From an uncultured Prevotella sp. (lineage in GTDB: Bacteria; Bacteroidota; Bacteroidia; Bacteroidales; Bacteroidaceae), in NCBI GenBank assembly GCA_947169185.1, contig CAMVOS010000007.1, forward strand, positions 1 through 64,000: a DNA stretch of 64,000 nucleotides, written 5' to 3'. The notes below the pieces were generated by a model that had not been told where the DNA came from, ran no database searches, and worked only from the letters and a program-made list of their open reading frames with translations. Shown here piece after piece: positions 51,737-59,492 of the stretch. A program made the position numbers and the translations under genes. Each line of letters starts with the position of its first letter. The stretch's first letter is position 1.

Positions 51737-52397
51737 TTTTCCAATTGTTTCTGATGATGTCAATCACGTATATCTCGTTCTCCGCCATGGGTTTAGCCGC
51801 AATCTGGCGGTACTTGCCGCGAGCCTCCTCGTCGCGCTGACGGTACTTGGCGAAGTACTCCTTGCGGGGAGCCTTGATAGCCTCCACGAAAGTGAGCGCA
51901 TCGAAAGCTTTCTTCGACTTCAGTACCACCTGCTCGCCTAACTTGCCCAGGCGCATGGCCTCGGATAGGTCGGAGAGCGAGAGCGTGCCGTTCACGAAGT
52001 CGCCCGCATAGGAGAAGTAGGAGTCGTTGGCACGGTAGCCAATGATGATGTCGTACTTCTTGTAATCGACCTTGAAGTTCTCCAGAATGTATGCCCTTGC
52101 CCGCTGCGGCAGACCCTCGGCCACGTTGAACTTGCGGTTCTCCAGCAGGATGGCCAGCCAGTTGAGAATGTTGTACTCGGGGGTGTTAAGATTCAAAACA
52201 CTGAGGCCGGTCATCTTCAGCTGATAGTGGTTGGCATACCCGTCAGTGTCCGACGAGCAGGCCCATTCCTTGGCCAACTCAGCATGCTCGGTGCAGTAGA
52301 AGCCCCGACCGTAGTCGTTGTAGAGTTTCCCCGCCCCAAACACAGGACTCTCTATCACCTTGGGAGAGCCGTGGTATATGTCAATCACATCAGACAT
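51720..52397 (-). CDS. DUF3990 protein (ADP-ribosyltransferase-like)
   Basis: The 225-residue protein has IYHGSP near the N-terminus and YNDYGRGFYCTEHAELAKEW, the hallmark of DUF3990. The HG...GxGFYxT pattern resembles ADP-ribosyltransferase folds, so it is a candidate toxin. It overlaps the DUF1016-N ORF by 8 nt upstream and the partner gene by 17 nt downstream. Whether the enzyme is active cannot be judged, as the usual catalytic Glu is not obvious by eye. Confidence 0.75.
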   Translation of the reverse strand: MSDVIDIYHGSPKVIESPVFGAGKLYNDYGRGFYCTEHAELAKEWACSSDTDGYANHYQLKMTGLSVLNLNTPEYNILNWLAILLENRKFNVAEGLPQRARAYILENFKVDYKKYDIIIGYRANDSYFSYAGDFVNGTLSLSDLSEAMRLGKLGEQVVLKSKKAFDALTFVEAIKAPRKEYFAKYRQRDEEARGKYRQIAAKPMAENEIYVIDIIRNNWKNGQGI

Positions 52398-52680
52398 AGT
52401 ACTGGTCGTTGTTATATTTCATTTTGGCAGTCGTAACTGCCGAATTACCGGCTATCTCACTTTTGGCAGACGCGTCTGCCAAATTGATTTCGTCAGTCGT
52501 AACTGACGAATTGCTGTCGAATACGCGCCATTCCTCGTAGAACGTGCGCATGTTACGCAGGTTACGGGCAGAGAAACCCTTGAGCCCGGGCAACTCGGCA
52601 CTGAGCTGGCGACTGATGGTCTCAGCCGTCTTGATCTGCTGCACCGCCTCGTTATACTGTGTACTCAGTTTCTCTTGCAT
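52390..52680 (-). CDS. DUF1016 N-terminal domain protein (truncated YhcG-like)
   Basis: The 96-residue protein begins STQYNEAVQQIKTAETISRQ and has AELPGLKGFSARNLRNMRTF, the DUF1016 N-terminal pattern that usually precedes a PD-(D/E)XK nuclease in YhcG proteins. Here the nuclease domain is absent. The C-terminal third (VTTDEINLADASAKSEIAGN) is encoded by three palindromes and is probably repeat-derived. It overlaps the DUF3990 start by 8 nt. It may serve as the DNA-binding or antitoxin component, or be a decayed gene. Confidence 0.66.
   Translation of the reverse strand: MQEKLSTQYNEAVQQIKTAETISRQLSAELPGLKGFSARNLRNMRTFYEEWRVFDSNSSVTTDEINLADASAKSEIAGNSAVTTAKMKYNNDQYYV
52426..52510. repeat. Three short palindromes inside the DUF1016-N ORF
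   Basis: GGCAGTCGTAACTGCC (52426-52441), TTTGGCAGACGCGTCTGCCAAA (52462-52483, perfect) and TTCGTCAGTCGTAACTGACGAA (52489-52510) lie in frame in the 3' part of the gene. They are related in sequence, with arms changed in a compensatory way. Confidence 0.72.
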
Positions 52681-52706
52681 CGCTTCTATTCTTTATCTTG
52701 TTAATC

Positions 52707-52814
52707 CGTCAGTCACGACTGACGTTTTATTCTTTCTATTTGTGGCACAAGTTGTGCAACAATTTGTTTCAATCTCGGTTGAGGGAATATTTAATCCCTC
52801 AGATATTCCCTCAA
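52707..52814. repeat. Palindrome cluster upstream of the DUF1016-N ORF
   Basis: CGTCAGTCACGACTGACG (52707-52724) belongs to the same family as those inside the ORF. GCACAAGTTGTGC (52745-52757) and TTGAGGGAATAT...ATATTCCCTCAA (52779-52814) are two further inverted repeats. The last contains the TGAGGGAATATT motif repeated around 53.6-54.0 kb. No promoter is visible. Confidence 0.6.
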
Positions 52815-52909
52815 ATGGGTTCGTTTATTTCCTTATTATATACTCGGCCACCATCGGCCTATGTTAGGTGCCACGGGGACAGGCCCCTGTCACGGTGAGG
52901 GCGGGAGTT

Positions 52910-53303
52910 TTATTCCGTCAGTTCTTGGGCCTCATGCATATTTTGCGCGTGACAGGCGTCAACGATCGTGACAGTATCGCCCTCTATCGTGTACGCAAAG
53001 TACCACTTGAGCTTTGCTCGAGTCTGCTCACGCTCGACAATGCACAAATACGATTTGGCATTGTTCTCGCTTAATCGCAGCCTTGTCAGTGTTCGCCATG
53101 TGGTAGCCCGCCCAACGTTTCAGAATAGGCGGACGTCGCAGAAGACCGTTTTCTATACGGTAGAATGCATCCACAGCATCATCGATATTCTGCAGCATCA
53201 GCTCCTCGGAATAGGTGTGTCTGTACTTCAGTGCCACGTGGTAATAGAACGAATATATTGCCTCATAGCACTGAGGGAGGACTAAGTACTGATACCTGCT
53301 CAT
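52910..53303 (-). pseudogene. ParE/RelE-type toxin gene interrupted by a 74-bp element
   Basis: The first part encodes MSRYQYLVLPQCYEAIYSFY and continues to HMANTDK. After a 74-bp insert the frame resumes as KWYFAYTIEGDTVTIVDACH and ends at the TAA at 52910-52912. Joined, this is a normal-length ParE/RelE-like toxin. As it stands translation stops at residue 91 with an aberrant tail, so the toxin has lost its last strands and should be inactive. The start overlaps the antitoxin stop by ATGA. Confidence 0.78.
53009..53082. repeat. 74-bp palindromic element, copy 2
   Basis: The core is GCTCGACAATGC-A-CAAAT-ACG-ATTTG-GCATTGT (53037-53064 for the hairpin). The architecture is the same as copy 1, with compensating base changes in the stem and the same total length by flank comparison. 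It interrupts the toxin gene. Confidence 0.75.
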
Positions 53304-53590
53304 GGCATAGAATAGACCTCGTGAACCATCCGGTGAAGTCGCTCGCGCATAGTTTCCACGTCTATAGCATGGCTGGCTGAAGCAGACAACTCTGCCTGCC
53401 TGCTGCTTTTCACGCGTTGCTCTATGGCATCATAAACCTCTTCTGTGGTCAGATTACTTTCATTACGCATCTGCTGGAGGCGAAGGTCTATAAGTTCCTG
53501 TGCCCAAAGGCGGATGGCTGCCGTGGAGTCTAACTCGGGACGCATGTCGCGAAGTGCAGCCTCATCAACGTTTATACTTACCATGCACAT
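53300..53590 (-). CDS. Antitoxin of a ParE/RelE-type pair
   Basis: The 96-residue protein (or 94 from the second ATG at 53584, MVSINVDEA) has an N-terminal beta strand and helices (INVDEAALRDMRPELDSTAA, RLWAQELIDLRL) as in ribbon-helix-helix antitoxins. The C-terminal part would wrap the toxin. The next gene is the interrupted toxin, overlapping by 4 nt. The antitoxin remains intact although its partner is broken. Confidence 0.66.
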   Translation of the reverse strand: MCMVSINVDEAALRDMRPELDSTAAIRLWAQELIDLRLQQMRNESNLTTEEVYDAIEQRVKSSRQAELSASASHAIDVETMRERLHRMVHEVYSMP

Positions 53591-53644
53591 AATTCAAACC
53601 TTTCTTTATTTGTTGACTACTAAATTACTTGTTTTTATCTCATT

Positions 53645-53680
53645 TGAGGGAATATTTTCCGTCGGGTGAGGGAATATTTT
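53645..53680. promoter_or_regulatory. Two identical TGAGGGAATATTTT direct repeats
   Basis: TGAGGGAATATTTT occurs at 53645-53658 and 53667-53680, 22 bp apart (two helical turns), between the antitoxin start and the 3' end of the wHTH gene. Related copies lie at 52780, 53872 (inverse), 53995 and 54007. They may be binding sites for the neighbouring winged-helix protein. Confidence 0.45.
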
Positions 53681-53739
53681 ATCTTAACGAGGTCCGAACA
53701 GGACCTGTGCCATGCACGGACCTCGTGATGAGAGTTTAT

Positions 53740-54354
53740 TTACAGGGCATGATAGCCTCCGGTCTTCTTGCTGCCTCGGTGCTCAATGAGACCTCGCTCA
53801 ATCAGCACCTTGATGTGGCGCTCAATGGACTTCGAGGGTATCCCCGTCTCGGCTTCAATTCCAGGGACATTTATTCCCTCATTGACCTTGATGCAGTCGA
53901 GGACCTTAGTTTGTCCCGCAGAAAGGTCGGAAAGAGCAGAAATAATGTCTTTTTCCGAACACGAATCACTCGAATTACACGAATTTGAGTCCTCTGAGGG
54001 ATTATCTGAGGGAATATCCACTCGCTTTTTTTTATCCCTCATCGCGAAGTACCGTTTCCGGAATCGCTCCGACTCCGTGATCAGCCGGCCTTCAGCATAG
54101 TGCATAAAGCCTTTTGCCTTGTGCTCTGGATCATCCTCGATGAAAGGCAGCAGCCTTAACATCGCCCGATAAATCTTTTCCGCTTCCTCAATGCGCTTCT
54201 GCTCCAGCCGGAGTTTGAACACATCAGAAGCGACCCAGAACATGCACAGGGTCGTGAACCGCCCCTTATGCTCCCTATAGATCGGACGTATCGCCTCGTA
54301 CGCCTCCTCAATCTTGCCCTGCTTGCGCAAAGCAAATATATCCTTAACGTTCAT
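53740..54354 (-). CDS. TPR-like plus winged-helix protein
   Basis: The start is the ATG at 54354 (204 aa; the track start is a TTG). The N-terminal half is helical and TPR-like (LRKQGKIEEAYEAIRPIY, KRIEEAEKIYRAMLRL). The C-terminal 60 residues form a winged helix (VPGIEAETGIPSKSIERHIK, LIEHRGSKKTGGYHAL). The linker (PSDNPSEDSNSCNSSDSC) is encoded by TGAGGGAATAT and CGAATTACACGAATT repeats, so it is a repeat-derived spacer. It lies 14 nt after the upstream Mfa2-like gene. A regulatory role is likely but inferred. Confidence 0.68.
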   Translation of the reverse strand: MNVKDIFALRKQGKIEEAYEAIRPIYREHKGRFTTLCMFWVASDVFKLRLEQKRIEEAEKIYRAMLRLLPFIEDDPEHKAKGFMHYAEGRLITESERFRKRYFAMRDKKKRVDIPSDNPSEDSNSCNSSDSCSEKDIISALSDLSAGQTKVLDCIKVNEGINVPGIEAETGIPSKSIERHIKVLIERGLIEHRGSKKTGGYHAL

Positions 54355-54368
54355 AAACCGCAAGGATA

Positions 54369-55271
54369 TTAGAAGGCTATCGGATCTATATCGTCCAACC
54401 AGGTTGTATTAACCAGAAATGAACCAACTGTTGCACTTGCTGCCGTAGGATACATCGAACCCGTCAGCTTGGTCACGCGGTTGCGCTTGAACGGCACGTT
54501 GGCCACCACCGTACTGTAGATCGTATTGCCATCCGCATCCAGCGTCTCGATGGTGACATCCATGGTCTGCTCATCGGTCGCCAGGAACACATAGCCAACG
54601 GAACTGGATGTCTCTCCCACTCCGGCACTGTTGCCCACGGTACTGACCGAACCCGTATTCGAAGGAGCCAGACCCGTTGTTGGATCAAAACTCCTACTGC
54701 CGGCCGCAAACGTCATGCGCACCTTGCTCACATTAGCCGTTTTGCCATCGGTGGACTCCACAATCAGCTTCGTCACGATACGGTCGAGCGTTGCACTAAG
54801 CTCCACGGCATTAGCACTGGTGATACTCACCGGCTGAGTGGCTGCAAAGGTCTCACGCACATCGCCCGTAAAACCTGCCAGATTTGCATTGGTCAGCGTG
54901 AACTCATCGCCCTCGTAGAACGTGTAGCCCAGCACCACCATCGTGTAACTGCCCAACGGCAATGAGGTCGAAAACTCACCAAAGGTGGTGTAGGTGTCGG
55001 CATCATCGCGATTCTGGGTGTGCTTGTACACCTCCGTGCCATTGCTGGCATAGAATGCCAGTGTAAGAAACTTGATGCCGTTGTAACTACCAACAGCCGT
55101 CGCCCGCGTGGTGCCAGGGAAGTCCTCCTGGGAGACGACAAAACCGTCAACCCTTACAGTCACCGGTGCAGCGGCCTGCTCGCTAGAGAGATTAACACTT
55201 GAGTCCAAAGACTCGTTGGTGCAGCTGGCTGCCATCAGCGCCATTGCTGCGAAAATCATTTTGTAATTCAT
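54369..55271 (-). CDS. FimB/Mfa2-type lipoprotein
   Basis: The 300-residue protein has a lipoprotein signal (MIFAAMALMAASC, Cys17). The fimbrial anchor pattern is PVTVRVDGF near the N-terminus, followed by TLAFYASNGTEVYKHTQ and SLPLGSYTMVVLGY. Mfa2/FimB proteins anchor and terminate fimbriae on the outer membrane. Here no major fimbrillin gene follows. A close paralogue lies just upstream at 55498 and a more distant one at 60919. It could be a surface adhesin or capsule-associated lipoprotein. Confidence 0.78.
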   Translation of the reverse strand: MNYKMIFAAMALMAASCTNESLDSSVNLSSEQAAAPVTVRVDGFVVSQEDFPGTTRATAVGSYNGIKFLTLAFYASNGTEVYKHTQNRDDADTYTTFGEFSTSLPLGSYTMVVLGYTFYEGDEFTLTNANLAGFTGDVRETFAATQPVSITSANAVELSATLDRIVTKLIVESTDGKTANVSKVRMTFAAGSRSFDPTTGLAPSNTGSVSTVGNSAGVGETSSSVGYVFLATDEQTMDVTIETLDADGNTIYSTVVANVPFKRNRVTKLTGSMYPTAASATVGSFLVNTTWLDDIDPIAF

Positions 55272-55317
55272 AAAAGTTATAAAATAAAGTTGTGGTGTGC
55301 AATATGCAACACCGCAC

Positions 55318-55325
55318 CAAAATTA
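55318..55325 (-). promoter_or_regulatory. Possible -7 box of the Mfa2-like gene
   Basis: TAATTTTG on the minus strand, about 47 nt before the ATG at 55271, fits the TAnnTTTG -7 consensus. A -33 element at the right distance is not evident, so this is tentative. Confidence 0.35.
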
Positions 55326-55394
55326 CAACTTTTTGTAATTACAGAAAATGATTCTTGTATTTTTTTACAAACAGCAGCGGGAGGGAGATATTAT

Positions 55395-55497
55395 CCCGAC
55401 CGAGAACGGTCGGGCACGGTGGCTATTTATCTGCGGGGAAACCGCCGAGGGCGAGACCTGCTAGGAAACCGCTGGGCACATTAGAGGCGAACCGTTA
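55395..55497. repeat. GC-rich hairpin repeat, intergenic copy
   Basis: CCCGACCG-AGAA-CGGTCGGG (55395-55414) is followed by GCACGGTGGCTA and then CGGGGAAACCGCCG and AACCGCTGGGCACAT. A related unit (CGACGG-AGAA-CCGTC, GCACAGTGGCTA) is inserted in frame in the epimerase gene at 57305-57385. The stem differs by a compensating G-C swap. Confidence 0.62.
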
Positions 55498-56382
55498 TCA
55501 GAAATTGATGGTGTTACCCGGCAACCAGTCGGTATTCAGCTTGAAGGAGCCCGATGAGGTTGATGCTCCATACATTGCACCTGTCAGAGTCGTTATACGA
55601 TTGCGTTTGAGAGGTACATCCTTCACTGTCTTACTGAAAAGCACATTATCATTGGCATCGAGGGTTTCGATGGTGATATCCATGATCTGCTCATCGGTCG
55701 CCAAGAACACACCGCTAGATATGGTGGTAGCAGTGCCTACCGCCACACTGGTGGCCACAGTATTGGCAAAGCCGGTGTCATCGGTAGCAAGACCGGTAGA
55801 AGGATTGAAACTCCTGCTTCCACCGGAAAATGTTGTACGAATGGAGGTGACAGCAGCGCTACGACCGTCAGTAGAAATGACGCTCACTTTCGCCATGATG
55901 CGGTCGAGGGTGGCAGTAAGCTCTATTTCGTCAGTGTTGATAACCGACACAGCCTGGGTAGCCACAAACGTCTCGCGGACATAGTCATCAAATCCTGCTG
56001 CAGTAGGGCTAGTCAGCGTGACTGCATGACTGGTGGAACCTTGTCCATATCCTATCACCACCATGGTATAGCTGCCCATGGGGAGCGATGTAGTGAACTC
56101 GCCAAAGGTGGTATAGGTAGTGTTGTCGCTCTTAAACTGCGTATGCTTGTACATCTCGGTACCATCGTTCTTATAGAAAGCGAGAGTGATGGCCTTGGCA
56201 GTGGCGTAGGAACCAATGTCTGTGCTCCGTGTAGTGGGGAACTCCTCTTGCGTGATAGTGAAGTCGTTTACATGAACCGTCACCGGTACTAGCGTTTTAT
56301 TGCTTTCTGAACCGTTGTCATTGCTGCACCCTGCAAAGAGCAAGCACAACATAACGGTAGCTATTAAAATTTTATTAAACAT
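55498..56382 (-). CDS. FimB/Mfa2-type lipoprotein (paralogue)
   Basis: The 294-residue protein has a lipobox (LIATVMLCLLFAGC, Cys19) and the same domain order as the 54369 protein (VPVTVHVNDFTITQEEFPTT, LPMGSYTMVVIGYG, RSFNPSTGLA). It is a tandem paralogue about 110 bases upstream of the -7 box of the other copy. It probably sits on the outer membrane. No fimbrillin is seen nearby, so the partner is unknown. Confidence 0.78.
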   Translation of the reverse strand: MFNKILIATVMLCLLFAGCSNDNGSESNKTLVPVTVHVNDFTITQEEFPTTRSTDIGSYATAKAITLAFYKNDGTEMYKHTQFKSDNTTYTTFGEFTTSLPMGSYTMVVIGYGQGSTSHAVTLTSPTAAGFDDYVRETFVATQAVSVINTDEIELTATLDRIMAKVSVISTDGRSAAVTSIRTTFSGGSRSFNPSTGLATDDTGFANTVATSVAVGTATTISSGVFLATDEQIMDITIETLDANDNVLFSKTVKDVPLKRNRITTLTGAMYGASTSSGSFKLNTDWLPGNTINF

Positions 56383-56450
56383 TATTTTAAGATATATTAA
56401 TCATTTATATACTGGAGAGTGTGAGCTTTTCCCACGATTTGAAAGCGGGG

Positions 56451-57569
56451 TTAACCGTAATACTCCTTATACCATTCGGCAAACTTTCTTAACCCTTCGC
56501 GGAGGGTTATTTTCGGGGTGAACCCGAAATCGCGAGCAAGGGCGGAGGAATCCGCATAAGTCACGGGCACGTCACCTGGTTGCATCGGGACGAGTTGCTT
56601 GTGGGCCTCGAAGTCATAGTCCTTGGGCAGGACACCGGCACGGACGAGCTCCTCCTGGAGAATGTTCACGAAGTCCAGCAGGTTCTCCGGCTGGCCGCCA
56701 CCGATGTTGTAAACGGCATACGGCGGAATGGGCAGGCCGTCTTCTCCGTTTTTACGTTCAGGCGCACCTTTCATTACACGTACGATACCCTCTACGATAT
56801 CATCGACATAGGTGAAGTCGCGTCGGCAGTTGCCGTAGTTATAGATCTGAATGGTCTTCCCGGCCAGCAACTTGTTGGTGAAACCGAAGTAGGCCATATC
56901 CGGACGGCCGGCAGGTCCGTACACCGTGAAGAAGCGCAGGCCCGTAGTAGGGATATTGTACAGCTTGCTGTAGCAGTGGGCAAAGAGTTCGTTGCTCTTC
57001 TTGGTAGCCGCATATAGCGAAACCGGATTGTCCACGCGGTCATCAGTCGAGAACGGCACCTTCTTGTTGCCGCCATAGACGCTGGAGCTGCTGGCATAGA
57101 CCAAGTGTTCAACAGGATTGTAACGGCAGGCCTCGAGGATATTGTAGAAGCCCATCATGTTAGACTGGATGTACGCATCCGGATTCTCGATGCTGTAACG
57201 GACTCCGGCCTGGGCAGCCAGATTCACCACAATATCGAAGTGGTTATCGGCAAAGAGCTTGTCGATGAGGGCCTTGTCTGCGATATCGCCCTTGATGAAG
57301 GACCAGGTGTTTCCCGGCCGCTGAAGCGGCGGGCACATGGACGAAGAGGAATCACCCGACGGAGAACCGTCTAGCACAGTGGCTAGTTGTTCGATTTCCT
57401 GGAGGCGGTATTCCTTGAGGGAGGGGTCGTAATAGGCATTCATATTGTCAATGCCCACGATGGTGGCACCAGTCAAGTCCTGGAACAGGCGCTTCACCAG
57501 GTTGCTGCCAATGAATCCGGCGGCACCGGTGACTAATATCGTTTTACCGTTTAAATCAATTCTTTCCAT
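56451..57569 (-). CDS. UDP-glucuronate 4-epimerase-like SDR, cassette copy 2
   Basis: The start is the ATG at 57569 (372 aa), giving a 14-nt overlap with the nucleotidyltransferase as in copy 1. The Rossmann (VTGAAGFIGSNL) and SLYAATKKSNE motifs are kept. The sequence is nearly the same as copy 1, apart from about 20 extra residues (ATVLDGSPSGDSSSSMCPPL and beyond) encoded by a GC-rich hairpin repeat inserted in frame at 57305-57385. The insertion lies in a surface loop after the YDPSLKEYRL segment, so the enzyme may still work. Confidence 0.85.
   Translation of the reverse strand: MERIDLNGKTILVTGAAGFIGSNLVKRLFQDLTGATIVGIDNMNAYYDPSLKEYRLQEIEQLATVLDGSPSGDSSSSMCPPLQRPGNTWSFIKGDIADKALIDKLFADNHFDIVVNLAAQAGVRYSIENPDAYIQSNMMGFYNILEACRYNPVEHLVYASSSSVYGGNKKVPFSTDDRVDNPVSLYAATKKSNELFAHCYSKLYNIPTTGLRFFTVYGPAGRPDMAYFGFTNKLLAGKTIQIYNYGNCRRDFTYVDDIVEGIVRVMKGAPERKNGEDGLPIPPYAVYNIGGGQPENLLDFVNILQEELVRAGVLPKDYDFEAHKQLVPMQPGDVPVTYADSSALARDFGFTPKITLREGLRKFAEWYKEYYG
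57305..57385. repeat. GC-rich hairpin repeat, in-frame copy in the epimerase
   Basis: GCCGCT-GA-AGCGGC (57317-57330) and GACGG-AGAA-CCGTC (57358-57371), then GCACAGTGGCTA. It accounts for the length difference between the two epimerase copies and matches the intergenic unit near 55.4 kb. Confidence 0.65.
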
Positions 57570-58350
57570 ATTTCTTTTGTGCTTCGTAATAAGTATCAAG
57601 GCTTCCGATGTCAAATCGGCCGGCACTCATGGGCCAGGCGTGCATGGTGGTGTGCTCTACCATATAGTGCGCCAGATTGCCCGGGGCGTCCTTGCCGCAG
57701 CCGTTCTCTACAGAGTGACGGACGAGGTCGAGATCTTCGCGCGTATATATATAGAAAGGTGGCACGGCCCAGTGCGACTTAGGCACCTGCGGTTTCTCCT
57801 CCATACCCAAAACACGGTTGTTGGCATCGAGCTCGACCACACCTGTGCGCTGGAGCTTCTCGATAGAGGACTGCTCATGGCACATGATGCAGCTGGTGCC
57901 TTTCTCTTTTGCAAAGTCCACAAATTCTTGGAACGAGAAGAACAACAGATTATCTGCAGCAACGACCAACAAATCATCATTGATAATTGACAATTGAGAA
58001 TTGAGAATTGACAATTGCTTTCCATCAGCAAGAGGAACACCCCCCCCATTGATAGCGAGAATAAGGTCGCACACAGCACCCAGGCGGGTGTCGTTGGTCT
58101 CAGTTCCGTCATCTACGATAGTGATAGGTTTCAGCCATCGACATTCTTTCTGTTTCCACTCCTCAAAAATGTGGGCGAACTTATGGTTTGTGATGATAAT
58201 GTGCTCGTCGATCTCAGGAATCTGGTCGATATCATCGAGCATACGTCCGAGAATCGAGCGTTCACCTATCTTCAACAACGGCTTCGGGAAGTTCTTGGTC
58301 AACTCTCCCAGCCTCGTTGCATATCCTGCGGCAATAACTATATTTTTCAT
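57556..58350 (-). CDS. Sugar-1-phosphate nucleotidyltransferase, cassette copy 2
   Basis: The 264-residue protein has the same signature (AAGYATRLGELTKNFPKPLL) as copy 1 and is nearly the same protein. It contains an additional in-frame stretch (KQLSILNSQLSIINDD) encoded by AATTGACAATTGAGAATTGAGAATTGAC. It overlaps the kinase by ATGA and the epimerase by 14 nt. It probably makes the UDP-uronic acid from the kinase product. Confidence 0.82.
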   Translation of the reverse strand: MKNIVIAAGYATRLGELTKNFPKPLLKIGERSILGRMLDDIDQIPEIDEHIIITNHKFAHIFEEWKQKECRWLKPITIVDDGTETNDTRLGAVCDLILAINGGGVPLADGKQLSILNSQLSIINDDLLVVAADNLLFFSFQEFVDFAKEKGTSCIMCHEQSSIEKLQRTGVVELDANNRVLGMEEKPQVPKSHWAVPPFYIYTREDLDLVRHSVENGCGKDAPGNLAHYMVEHTTMHAWPMSAGRFDIGSLDTYYEAQKKYGKN

Positions 58351-59492
58351 TCGTCTACAAATCTTGCACCATCGTCGGGGCGAACCCAGAAGACCTGGAA
58401 TGTCTTTTCATATTCCGGGAACTGAGCCAGGTAGCGCTCTGTCAGAACTTTCTCGACATTCTCCTTATGGGCGGGATCCACCAGTGCGATACAAGCGCCC
58501 TTGAATCCGGCACCGGAGAATCGGCCGCCATAGACTCCGGGGAGTGAGCGCATAATCTCGTAGATGGCAATCAACTCGGGTGAGCCACACTCATAGTTGT
58601 GAATACTCGACTCACAGCTATCGAACGACAGCTTTCCGAAGAGCTTCAGATTACCGGTCTCCCATGCCGTAACGCCCTGACGAACTCTACGGTACTCACT
58701 ATAGAAATGCTCAGCCCTACGTGCAAATCTCGCGGGCATAGCGATACGCGTCTTGTCGAACGTGGCCTTGGGGATATCGCGCAGGAAGGTCTTATCGAAC
58801 GTCTTCAACGGCTGCTCGGTATAAGCCAGCATGTTCCAGGCAGCGGTCTTGCACTCGTAAACACGGAGGTTATAGTCGGAATTGACAAGGCTTCGTGTGA
58901 GTCCACTGAAGAAGATGCCAATCTCAAACTCCGGCATCTCGGGATTGCGCTTGATGATGCGCCAGTCGTTGCTGTCGCAATCGAGAAACAGCAGTCCATC
59001 CTTCTTGCCCAGGGCAATACAAGCCTGATCCAGAAGACCATTGCTCAGTCCGATATACTCACGCTCCGCCTCTGAGGCAATCTTTACGACTTCAAAAGGC
59101 TGTAGCTTGATTTCATTGGCTTTGGCAAAGGCCATTACGTAGGCAATCAACACGGCAGCACTACTGGAGAGACCACCCACAGGCAGTGAACCCTGCAGCA
59201 CGCCCGTAATACCCTTAGAAAGCTCAAAACGTTTCCTCAATGCATATTTCGCGCCACGAGCATAGTCGCCCCAATGATATTCTCGAACCTGCGATGGGGC
59301 ATTAATCTCGAAATCGACGATACCCTCAAAGGTCTTAGACTCCAGGTGTACATGTCCGTCATCGGATACATCGAACCACAGGTCCACACCCTTGTCGATG
59401 GCAAAACCGGTGACTAAGCCATGCTGATGATCCACATGTGCACCCAAGGGGCACACACGGTAAGGGGAAAAAATATGATAAGTATATTTCAT
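58347..59492 (-). CDS. GHMP sugar kinase (galacturonokinase-like), cassette copy 2
   Basis: The 381-residue protein starts MKYTYHIFSPYRVCPLGAHV and keeps all GHMP motifs (VGGLSSSAAV, RFSGAGFKG). It lacks the seven-residue insertion of copy 1. It is coupled by ATGA to upxY upstream and to the nucleotidyltransferase downstream, so the salvage cassette is expressed from the upxY promoter. The substrate (galacturonate or a related uronic acid) is inferred from motif and neighbours. Confidence 0.78.
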   Translation of the reverse strand: MKYTYHIFSPYRVCPLGAHVDHQHGLVTGFAIDKGVDLWFDVSDDGHVHLESKTFEGIVDFEINAPSQVREYHWGDYARGAKYALRKRFELSKGITGVLQGSLPVGGLSSSAAVLIAYVMAFAKANEIKLQPFEVVKIASEAEREYIGLSNGLLDQACIALGKKDGLLFLDCDSNDWRIIKRNPEMPEFEIGIFFSGLTRSLVNSDYNLRVYECKTAAWNMLAYTEQPLKTFDKTFLRDIPKATFDKTRIAMPARFARRAEHFYSEYRRVRQGVTAWETGNLKLFGKLSFDSCESSIHNYECGSPELIAIYEIMRSLPGVYGGRFSGAGFKGACIALVDPAHKENVEKVLTERYLAQFPEYEKTFQVFWVRPDDGARFVDE

